A stretch of DNA of 7,094 nucleotides from DSFT01 sp032249175 (GTDB lineage Bacteria > Hydrothermota > Hydrothermia > LBFQ01 > DSFT01), in the NCBI GenBank assembly GCA_032249175.1, contig JAVVGK010000081.1, forward strand, positions 1-7,094, in the 5' to 3' direction. Positions within the stretch are counted from its first letter, which is position 1. Every line of letters starts with the position of its first letter. A model generated the notes under the pieces. It saw only the letters and a list, made by a program, of their open reading frames with translations, searched no databases and was not told the DNA's origin. This document shows positions 1-5,874 of this stretch, in pieces. The position numbers and the translations under genes are program-made.

Positions 1-35
1 TTCGGCTTATGAACTTCGCCCCCTTAAATCCCCCC
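1..35 (+). repeat. Left-edge repeat-like block and C-tracts
   Basis: Bases 1-19 are the partner of 7071-7089 (same two 6-mers, same 7-base spacing, opposite orientation). They run into two C-tracts, at 19-23 and 30-35, separated by TTAAAT. A further G-rich stretch, TTGGGGTGGGG, lies at 120-130. I see no gene in bases 1-163: the longest candidates are a 19-codon ORF and short frames running in from the edge. Confidence 0.35.
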
Positions 36-109
36 ATGAAATCAATAGTTTTAGAAAATTTTTTATAACTTATTGATTTTCAATCACTTAACAATAATTA
101 TTGGACAAA

Positions 110-161
110 GCACTTAATTTTGGGGTGGGGAAAATCATGCTTTAAAATTTTGGCACTTAAT
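110..161. repeat. 9-bp direct repeat GCACTTAAT flanking the tRNA promoter box
   Basis: GCACTTAAT occurs at 110-118 and again at 153-161, 43 bp apart. A third copy of its core, CACTTAA, lies at 85-91. Each 9-mer is followed by a G-run: TTTGGGG after the first, AAGGGG (the tRNA 5' end) after the second. The second copy spans the predicted transcription start of the tRNA unit, near 155. A role as a regulatory site is inference; in AT-rich DNA a 9-mer repeat may be coincidental. Confidence 0.35.
141..153 (+). promoter_or_regulatory. Predicted -10 promoter box upstream of tRNA-Asp
   Basis: The box TTTAAAATTTTGG is nearly identical to boxes before the genes starting at 2166, 3865 and 6895 (minus strand). 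Its TAAAAT core is at 143-148. A normal -10 to +1 distance puts transcription start near 155, giving the tRNA precursor a short 5' leader of about 9 nt for RNase P to remove. At a 17-bp spacer the -35 position (120-125) reads TTGGGG, which shares only TTG with the consensus. The promoter would serve tRNA-Asp, mdh and the thioesterase. Confidence 0.6.
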
Positions 162-163
162 AA

Positions 164-237
164 GGGGACGTAGTTCAGCTGGTTAGAACGCCGGTCTGTC
201 ACGCCGGAGGTCGCGGGTTCGAGTCCCGTCGTCCCCG
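164..237 (+). tRNA. tRNA-Asp (anticodon GTC)
   Basis: This is a complete cloverleaf. The acceptor strands GGGGACG (164-170) and CGTCCCC (230-236) pair fully. The D-arm contains AGCTGGTTAGA. The anticodon stem CCGGT/GCCGG closes the loop CTGTCAC, with anticodon GTC at 198-200. The T-arm is GCGGG-TTCGAGT-CCCGT. The discriminator is G237, as expected for tRNA-Asp. CCA is not encoded: the next bases are T and then the ATG of mdh. Fifty of 74 bases are G or C, far above the surroundings, which is compatible with growth at high temperature but not diagnostic. The 3' end lies one base before the mdh start codon, so 3' maturation (RNase Z in CCA-less precursors) would directly create the mdh mRNA 5' end. 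Confidence 0.97.
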
Positions 238-238
238 T

Positions 239-1168
239 ATGAGATTTAAAGTTTCAATTATAGGCTCAGGAAATGTTGGCTCAGAATGTGCCCGCTATAT
301 TCTATATAAAGATTTAGCAGATGTTGTATTAATTGACATTGTAGAAGGATTAGCAAAAGGCAAAGCATTAGACCTTGGTCAAGCAAGTCAAATAATTGGA
401 TTTTCAGGCAAAATTAAAGGTTCAAGCAATTATGAAGATATAGCGGATTCTGATGTTGTTATTATAACTGCTGGTGTTCCAAGAAAACCTGGAATGTCAA
501 GAGATGACTTAATTGAAGTAAATTTTAAAATTATAAAAGATGTTTGTGAAAAAATAAAAATTTATGCTAAAAATTCAATCGTAATAGTTGTCACTAATCC
601 CCTTGATGCTATGACTTATGCAGCATATAGAATTTTAGGATTTGAAAGGGAAAGAGTTATAGGGCAAGCTGGTGTTTTAGATAGTGCAAGATTGAGTTAT
701 TTTGCCGCTCAAAAACTAAATGTTTCACCATTTGAAGTTCAAGGAATTGTCCTTGGAACACATGGGGATGATATGATACCATTAATAAGATGGACAACGG
801 TAAATGGAATACCTATAACTGAATTATTAAATGAAGAGGAAATAAAAGAAATTGTTAATAAAACGAAGTTTGGAGGCGGAGAAATTGTTCAGCTAATGGG
901 AACATCTGCATTTTTCGCACCAGGAGATGCTGTTGGATATATGGCAGAAATTATATTAAAAGATAGTAAAAAATTAATACCAGCAAGTGTTCTAACAAAA
1001 GGGGAATATGGATTAAGTGATGTTGTAATTGGTCTTCCAATTATTCTCGGGAAAAATGGCATTGAAAAAATTGTTGAATTTAATTTAAACGAGGAAGAAA
1101 AAAATTTATTAAATAATTGTGCTAACCATATTAGAGAATTACAAGTTATTGTTGATAGATTATTATGA
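239..1168 (+). CDS. mdh: Malate dehydrogenase (NAD-dependent, LDH-like type)
   Basis: This 309-residue cytoplasmic enzyme interconverts malate and oxaloacetate with NAD. The N-terminal Rossmann fold has the dinucleotide motif GSGNVG (residues 9-14) and Asp33, the acid that favours NAD over NADP. The mobile loop GVPRKPGMSR (79-88) carries Arg82 and Arg88; arginine rather than glutamine at the first position marks malate rather than lactate specificity. Other hallmarks are VTNPLDAM (118-125), the catalytic Asp148 and substrate-binding Arg151 in GVLDSAR, and the catalytic His175 in GTHGDD. Length is normal for the family. The ATG at 239 is the only sensible start: it puts the fold in register, and in-frame sequence upstream lies inside the tRNA. 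There is no Shine-Dalgarno sequence. The stop overlaps the next start as ATGA. Confidence 0.96.
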   Translation: MRFKVSIIGSGNVGSECARYILYKDLADVVLIDIVEGLAKGKALDLGQASQIIGFSGKIKGSSNYEDIADSDVVIITAGVPRKPGMSRDDLIEVNFKIIKDVCEKIKIYAKNSIVIVVTNPLDAMTYAAYRILGFERERVIGQAGVLDSARLSYFAAQKLNVSPFEVQGIVLGTHGDDMIPLIRWTTVNGIPITELLNEEEIKEIVNKTKFGGGEIVQLMGTSAFFAPGDAVGYMAEIILKDSKKLIPASVLTKGEYGLSDVVIGLPIILGKNGIEKIVEFNLNEEEKNLLNNCANHIRELQVIVDRLL

Positions 1169-2142
1169 AGGAAATATCAATATCAGAAACAATTTTTGAA
1201 ATTTACGAATATGTTTTTCCACAATTAATAAATCCCGCAGGAACACTTTTTGGTGGAAAAATGCTTTATTTTATAAGCCATGCAGCAACATTATCAGCAA
1301 GTAAAATTTCAGAGGGACCTGTTGTAATGGGTTCTATGGATAGCGTTGATTTTGTAGAACCTGTTAATAGTGGAGATACTTTAATTTTTCGTTCAAGGGT
1401 TCAAGCGGTATTCAATAGCTCAATGGAAGTTGGCGTTACAGTTTTTAAAAGAACAAATAATGATGAATTAAAAGTGGTAACACTTGCTCACTTTGGATAT
1501 GTAGCAGTTGATGAAAATGGAAAACCAAGAAAATTGAATGTCAAAATTGTTCCAAAAGATGATAAAGAAAAACTAATTTATGAATGGGCATTAAAAAGAA
1601 GAGCTTATAGATTAGAAAGAATAAAAAACAGAAGAATGGAGATAAATGATTTAGATATAAGCAGAAAACCTACTTATAGTTTATATTCTGCTAAACTTGT
1701 TTTTCCTTATGAAGCAATATATTCAAACATGATGTTTGCAGGTTATTTATTTGAAAAAGTTGATGAGCTTGGAGGTATATTGTCAGTTCAATATTCCAAA
1801 AGCCCAACATTCACTGCTTCTATTGATGAATTTGACTTTATATGTCCAGTTAGAGTAGGTGATATTTTACATTTTTATTTGGGAATAAATTATGTTGGTA
1901 ATAGATCTATGGAAATTGGTGTAAAAATTGTAAAGGAAGAAGCCTTAACATCAAAAAGATTTAAGGTTGCAAGTAGTTATATGACTTTTGTCTCTTTAAA
2001 TCAACTCAAACCATTTAATCCTTGGAGAGATTATGAAATTGAAAGATGGAAAACAGCAGAAAGTAGAAAGATATTAAGACTTGAAAGAGCAAATAAATTC
2101 AAAGAATGTATAAAGAAAAATCCCCTTGAACCGATTTGTTAA
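1165..2142 (+). CDS. Acyl-CoA thioesterase, tandem double-hotdog (YciA/ACOT7-like)
   Basis: This 325-residue protein has two hotdog domains and is predicted to hydrolyse acyl-CoA to free fatty acid and CoA in the cytoplasm. Domain 1 (about 8-130) has the family signature NPAGTLFGG (23-31), then VDFVEPVNSGD (61-71) and SSMEVGV (85-91). Domain 2 (about 168-280) repeats the plan with FAGYLFEKVDELGG (191-204), FDFICPVRVGD (223-233) and RSMEIGV (247-253). A charged helical linker lies between them and an Arg/Lys/Glu-rich tail (about 285-318) follows. Asn23 is present only in repeat 1 and Asp200 only in repeat 2, the split known from ACOT7. Substrate chain length cannot be read from the sequence. 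The gene starts inside the mdh stop (ATGA), so it is probably translationally coupled to it; no Shine-Dalgarno sequence is visible. Confidence 0.87.
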   Translation: MKEISISETIFEIYEYVFPQLINPAGTLFGGKMLYFISHAATLSASKISEGPVVMGSMDSVDFVEPVNSGDTLIFRSRVQAVFNSSMEVGVTVFKRTNNDELKVVTLAHFGYVAVDENGKPRKLNVKIVPKDDKEKLIYEWALKRRAYRLERIKNRRMEINDLDISRKPTYSLYSAKLVFPYEAIYSNMMFAGYLFEKVDELGGILSVQYSKSPTFTASIDEFDFICPVRVGDILHFYLGINYVGNRSMEIGVKIVKEEALTSKRFKVASSYMTFVSLNQLKPFNPWRDYEIERWKTAESRKILRLERANKFKECIKKNPLEPIC

Positions 2143-2163
2143 TTACAATCCCTTAAAATTTTC
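2142..2163 (+). promoter_or_regulatory. Predicted leaderless promoter of the methionine synthase-like gene
   Basis: ATTACAAT (2142-2149) is followed by CCC and TTAAAATTTTC (2153-2163). The TAAAAT core at 2154-2159 ends exactly 6 nt before the ATG at 2166, so a standard -10 spacing places +1 on the A of the start codon. The same ATTACAAT-NCC-TTAAAATTTTCA arrangement recurs at 3839-3862. No convincing -35 element is seen. The whole promoter fits in the 23-bp gap after the thioesterase stop, and no terminator hairpin is visible there. Confidence 0.6.
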
Positions 2164-2165
2164 AA

Positions 2166-3311
2166 ATGTTAAAACCATTACTAACACATGAGATAGGTTC
2201 TCTTGCTAAACCAAATTGGAGAGTAAAAGCGATAAATAATGTTCCCTTAAATGATGATGACATTGAGGATGCTAAAAGCTGGGCTAAATTCTTAAATATA
2301 TATGCTGATGAGTTATTAGATATTTTAAAAAAGAAAAAGAACTTCACTGATGAAGAAAAGAAAAAAATTATAAATTACTCTTCATTATTTGCTACCAAAT
2401 TACTTGAAAAATCAGGAATTGATGTTGTTTATGATGGAGAACAACATCGTGTTGAAATGTACGAATATCCAATATCAAAAATTGAAGGATTTAAATTTTA
2501 TGGACATGTTAGAAGTTTTGATAATAAATACTATAAAAGAGCTGCTGTTTTTAAAAAACCAAAATTAAAAGAATTTTATCATTTGGAAGAATTTAAAACA
2601 ATTTCTAAATTTACTGAAAAACCTATTAAAATACCATTAACAGGACCTTATACACTTGTTGATTGGTCATTTGATGAATTTTATGTTAAAGGTGTTGAAA
2701 TTGGAACATATAGCGGTTTAAAAAATAGGAAATTAGCAAGAAAACAATTTATAAATGATATGGCGAAAGAGATTATATATCCAAATTTAAAAGCTTTATA
2801 TGAAAATGGAGCAAAATTTTTACAAATTGATGAGCCTGCTGCTACTACAAAAAGAGAAGAAATTGACTTATTCATAGAAGGTTTAATAAATTCAGTAGGG
2901 GATTTAAAAGGAAAAGTCTTTTTCTCAGTTCATATTTGTTTTTCTGATTACAATTTGCTATTTCCTGATATTGAAAAATTAGAAGGAATAATAAATGAAT
3001 TTCATTTTGAGTATGCTAATAGAGATAGTACTGAGCTTGGAACTAATGAAAATGTAAGAAAAGGTTATGAAATTATTAAAAAATTAAAAAATTATAATTT
3101 TGTTATTGGTCTTGGTGTAATTGATGTCCATACAGATTTTATTGAGCCACCTGAACTAATAAGAGATAGAATTTTATATGTTTTGGATATTGTTAAAGAT
3201 CCGAATAAAATTTTTGTAGCACCTGATTGTGGTTTAAGAACAAGAACATGGAAAGTTGCTTATGAAAAATTAAGAAATATGGTTTTAGGTGTTAATATGG
3301 TAAAAATATGA
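2166..3311 (+). CDS. Cobalamin-independent methionine synthase-like methyltransferase (MetE catalytic-domain type)
   Basis: This 381-residue protein corresponds to the C-terminal catalytic barrel of MetE, without the N-terminal half found in the roughly 750-residue enterobacterial enzyme. The N-terminus HEIGSLAKPNW (8-18) matches the usual IGS(F/L)xxP motif. GPYTLVDWSF (160-169) and QIDEPA (220-225) are substrate-site motifs. The zinc ligands that activate the homocysteine thiol appear intact: His256 and Cys258 (HIC), Glu282 (FEYANRD) and Cys355 (PDCGLRTR). It should methylate homocysteine or a related thiol. Short archaeal MetE proteins use a corrinoid methyl donor rather than methyl-folate, so the donor here is open. 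Residues about 45-135 form a lysine-rich segment making it longer than most short forms. The stop overlaps the next start as ATGA. Confidence 0.85.
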   Translation: MLKPLLTHEIGSLAKPNWRVKAINNVPLNDDDIEDAKSWAKFLNIYADELLDILKKKKNFTDEEKKKIINYSSLFATKLLEKSGIDVVYDGEQHRVEMYEYPISKIEGFKFYGHVRSFDNKYYKRAAVFKKPKLKEFYHLEEFKTISKFTEKPIKIPLTGPYTLVDWSFDEFYVKGVEIGTYSGLKNRKLARKQFINDMAKEIIYPNLKALYENGAKFLQIDEPAATTKREEIDLFIEGLINSVGDLKGKVFFSVHICFSDYNLLFPDIEKLEGIINEFHFEYANRDSTELGTNENVRKGYEIIKKLKNYNFVIGLGVIDVHTDFIEPPELIRDRILYVLDIVKDPNKIFVAPDCGLRTRTWKVAYEKLRNMVLGVNMVKI

Positions 3312-3835
3312 AATTTTTAAATTGGTTTTTATTTTTATTGGTTCTTTTAATGATTGGATATGGAGCTTATTTTTATTATTATGAATACCTCCCGATTTTA
3401 AAGGCATTTTATGACCTTGAAAATGAGAATAAAAAATTAATTAAAATTTCAGGTTATTCAAATAATCAAAATTTTACAAAAATTGTTATACAAACTGACA
3501 AAATTTTTAAGCCTGGCTCTGATGAATTAACTAATGAAGGCAAAAATTACTTAAATGAAATTTTAGAGCAAATAAAATCAAAAGGGTTTTCTGAAATTAG
3601 AATTGAAAGTCATACTGATTCAATACCAATTCAAACAAACAAACATATTTATCCTACAAATTGGGAATTGGCAGCACACAGAGCAACAGCAATTGTGCGG
3701 TTTTTTATATCAAATGGAATAGAGCAAAATAAAATTTATGCAGTTTCTTATGGTGATTCAAGACCATTAACAACTAATTCAACGGAAGAAGGCAGAAGAC
3801 AAAATAGAAGAATTGAAATTTTGGTTTATTATTGA
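3308..3835 (+). CDS. OmpA/MotB-like peptidoglycan-binding membrane protein
   Basis: This 175-residue protein has one N-terminal membrane helix (about 5-25, very rich in Leu, Phe and Tyr), a short possible coiled coil (about 35-47) and a C-terminal OmpA-family domain (about 58-175). The domain shows ESHTDSIPI (100-108), a MotB-like insertion with NWELAAHRA (118-126), VSYGDSRPLTTN (146-157) and EEGRRQNRRIEI (160-171). Asp104 and Arg125 are the likely peptidoglycan-contacting pair by analogy with OmpA. The protein is probably anchored in the inner membrane with the domain in the periplasm, gripping the cell wall. No Asp equivalent to the MotB proton-channel residue is seen in the helix, and no MotA partner is in the window, so a flagellar stator role is not supported. 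It overlaps the preceding gene by ATGA; any link to methionine metabolism is unclear. Confidence 0.85.
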   Translation: MKFLNWFLFLLVLLMIGYGAYFYYYEYLPILKAFYDLENENKKLIKISGYSNNQNFTKIVIQTDKIFKPGSDELTNEGKNYLNEILEQIKSKGFSEIRIESHTDSIPIQTNKHIYPTNWELAAHRATAIVRFFISNGIEQNKIYAVSYGDSRPLTTNSTEEGRRQNRRIEILVYY

Positions 3836-3838
3836 TTG

Positions 3839-3861
3839 ATTACAATACCTTTAAAATTTTC
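3839..3861 (+). promoter_or_regulatory. Predicted leaderless promoter of hpt
   Basis: ATTACAAT (3839-3846) is followed by ACC and TTTAAAATTTTC (3850-3861), closely matching 2142-2163. The TAAAAT core at 3852-3857 ends 7 nt before the ATG at 3865, which predicts transcription starting at or one base before the start codon. No clear -35 element is present. The element decides between two hpt starts: it favours ATG 3865 over the in-frame TTG at 3832, from which the promoter itself would be translated. Confidence 0.6.
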
Positions 3862-3864
3862 ACT

Positions 3865-4389
3865 ATGTTCATAATAACAGAAGAGGAAATAAAAAAGAAG
3901 GTTAAGGAAATTGCAAGAAAAATAAATGAAGATTATAAAAATTGTGATGAAATAATTTTAATTGGTGTATTAAAAGGAGCTTTTGTATTTTTAGCAGATC
4001 TTATGAGAGAAATTAAAATTCCATCTAAGATAGATTTTATAAAAGTTTCATCATACGGACAATCTACGGAAAGTTCTGGAATTGTTAGAATTGAGTTAGA
4101 TACCTCTATTGATATAACAAATAAAGATGTTATTATTGTTGAAGATATACTTGACACAGGCTTAACACTTAAATATATAAAAGAATTATTTCTTTCAAGA
4201 AATCCAAAATCTCTTAAATTAGTTGTTTTGCTTGATAAAGTTGAAAGAAGGAAGGTTGATATAAAAGCGGATTATGTAGGTTTTATTGTCCCTGATAAAT
4301 TTCTTGTAGGTTATGGACTTGACTTTTCGGAAAAATTTAGATATTTACCTTATGTAAGAGAATTATCTGAAACCGAAAAATCTTCTTAA
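3865..4389 (+). CDS. hpt: Hypoxanthine (guanine) phosphoribosyltransferase
   Basis: From ATG 3865 this is a 174-residue purine-salvage enzyme that transfers phosphoribose from PRPP to hypoxanthine and/or guanine. Diagnostic segments are GVLKGAFVFLADL (34-46) with the LKG pyrophosphate-binding loop, KVSSYG (60-65) at the start of the flexible loop, the PRPP motif VIIVEDILDTGLT (89-101), the base-contacting lysine in LLDKVERR (122-129), and GYGLDFSEKFR (149-159). Length is typical. A TTG at 3832 would add 11 residues and overlap the upstream stop as TTGA, but those residues are the translated promoter box and match nothing in the family, so I prefer 3865. The last 27 bp overlap the 3' end of the convergent membrane-protein gene. 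No terminator hairpin is visible. Confidence 0.95.
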   Translation: MFIITEEEIKKKVKEIARKINEDYKNCDEIILIGVLKGAFVFLADLMREIKIPSKIDFIKVSSYGQSTESSGIVRIELDTSIDITNKDVIIVEDILDTGLTLKYIKELFLSRNPKSLKLVVLLDKVERRKVDIKADYVGFIVPDKFLVGYGLDFSEKFRYLPYVRELSETEKSS

Positions 4390-5874
4390 CACAAAATCAA
4401 TTAAAATCAAAAAAATAACTAAAAATCCAAAGAACAAATTATTAAAAATTTCTCTTTGAACTTTATTTTTTTCAAATTTAATATCATTTATGCTTTTTAT
4501 AAATTTTCCACCTGTTCTATTAACGATATTAGCAAGTGTTAGGCTATCTATTCCTTCCTCATTTTCAAATCCAAGTGTATCGGGAATTAATGTGATTTTA
4601 TTCTCATAGATTTTTCTTGAGTTTAAATAAGCATTTAGGATTAAGGTTTCAGGTTTAGAAAATTTAATGGTATTATAGCTTGGAATTTCTTTGTTATTTA
4701 AATAAAATTTAACATTTGGATTATTTGAGCTAACTTTTAAATATGCTTTATTGAAAACTACATGATATTCAACATTTATCCTTGGCTTTAAGTTTAAAGC
4801 AGTGTTTATAATCGGCAATAATAAATTTTTATATTCTAAAAAATCAAATCTTCCGATTTTCCAAAGCTCATTAGTTAAAACAAAAACTCTATTATTATAT
4901 ATTCCGCTAATAGGACTAATAATAAACTCATCTAACTTAAAATCAACAATACTATCTATGCCTTTGAAATTAACAAATTTTTTCTTACCATCAATAAAAA
5001 CTAAATCCTCGCCATTATCCTTTCCATATCCAATAGTTAATTCAAAATTTCCAATAATTTTTTCATTTTTCAAATTTAAAACAACATCATATCCCAATTC
5101 CTTAAAAAATCTATTTAATAATCCAATTTCAGGTGTAATTTTATAAACATTTATTAAAACCTGTTTTGAAGATTTTCTCACATTTAAACTATATTGTCTT
5201 ACTTTATCTGCTAATTTTAAAATGATTTTGTAATTTCCTTGAAAATTTGGAGCTTTCAGAATAAAAGTAAATGAATTTATTCCTTTTGACAAACTTAAAT
5301 TTTTTTTAATGATTGTATCAAGCTCAATTTGAAAATCTATAATTGTATCTTTATTTGAGAAAATTTCAAGATAAGCTTGAAAAATTTCATTTACTTGGAT
5401 AGTTTTTGGATAAATAAAATTTTTTATTGATATTTCATTTGTTTTTACATTTGGATAAATTACATAAATTGGAGAAAAAAAACTATTATAATCAATTTCA
5501 GATGGATAGTTATGCCAGCCATCACCAACATAAATAATTTTATCATAATTTTTAAGATAACTTAAAGCATTTAAATTTGTAATGTTGTATTTAAACTCAA
5601 AATTTTTAAATTTATAAATGCTATCTCCAAGCTCATATTTATCAAAATTCTTCGCATCTACATTTTTATAAAATTCCAAAAGCCACTTTGAACTTTTCGT
5701 TAAGTCAAAGACAATAGCAATTTTTTCTTTTTTTTCCTCATAAGTTGTTATTTTTGGATTTAAAACCATTAAAATTAAAATAAATATAGCTAATGCTCTT
5801 AAAATTTTTGAAAATAAAGGTTTTACTAAAATTAAGTTTAAAATAAGAGCGAAAATTAGAATTAAGATAATCAA
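4363..5874 (-). CDS. Membrane protein with degenerate VWA-like (BatA-type) domain, function unknown
   Basis: This 503-residue protein has the plan of membrane-bound VWA proteins of the BatA type. Two N-terminal membrane helices (about 2-18 and 24-38) end in VLNPKIT and are followed by a VWA-like beginning, IAIVFDLTKSS (52-62). The metal-site motif DxSxS reads D57-L-T59-K-S61. YVGDGWHN (115-122) occupies the place of the usual SDGxHN. Beta-rich, probably periplasmic segments follow (about 145-235), then a region around 245-345 that may correspond to the amidotransferase-like domain of related proteins. LANIVNRTGGKFI (447-459) matches the LAxxTGG motif common near their C-termini. A last helix (about 478-496) precedes an Arg-rich end. 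The start is TTG, overlapping the accB stop as TTGA. Substrate and partners are unknown; a scaffold or envelope-complex role is inference. Confidence 0.7.
   Translation of the reverse strand: MIILILIFALILNLILVKPLFSKILRALAIFILILMVLNPKITTYEEKKEKIAIVFDLTKSSKWLLEFYKNVDAKNFDKYELGDSIYKFKNFEFKYNITNLNALSYLKNYDKIIYVGDGWHNYPSEIDYNSFFSPIYVIYPNVKTNEISIKNFIYPKTIQVNEIFQAYLEIFSNKDTIIDFQIELDTIIKKNLSLSKGINSFTFILKAPNFQGNYKIILKLADKVRQYSLNVRKSSKQVLINVYKITPEIGLLNRFFKELGYDVVLNLKNEKIIGNFELTIGYGKDNGEDLVFIDGKKKFVNFKGIDSIVDFKLDEFIISPISGIYNNRVFVLTNELWKIGRFDFLEYKNLLLPIINTALNLKPRINVEYHVVFNKAYLKVSSNNPNVKFYLNNKEIPSYNTIKFSKPETLILNAYLNSRKIYENKITLIPDTLGFENEEGIDSLTLANIVNRTGGKFIKSINDIKFEKNKVQREIFNNLFFGFLVIFLILIDFVLRRFFGFR

Noticed and set aside
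9..68. 19-codon ORF MNFAPLNPPMKSIVLENFL on the plus strand
   Set aside because: It is short, lies across the C-tracts, has no promoter box before it and matches no family I know; it could equally be the tail of a frame entering from the edge.
2162..2347. Minus-strand ORF inside the methionine synthase-like gene
   Set aside because: It is antisense to a well-supported gene and its phenylalanine-rich, low-complexity product simply mirrors lysine codons.
3308..3835. Flagellar stator protein MotB
   Set aside because: The C-terminal domain is MotB-like, but the membrane helix lacks the proton-channel aspartate and no motA or flagellar gene is present.
4802..5146. 114-codon plus-strand ORF inside the VWA-like gene
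   Set aside because: It is antisense to a longer frame with clear membrane helices and family motifs, and its Ser/Leu/Phe/Asn-rich product looks like an AT-rich shadow.
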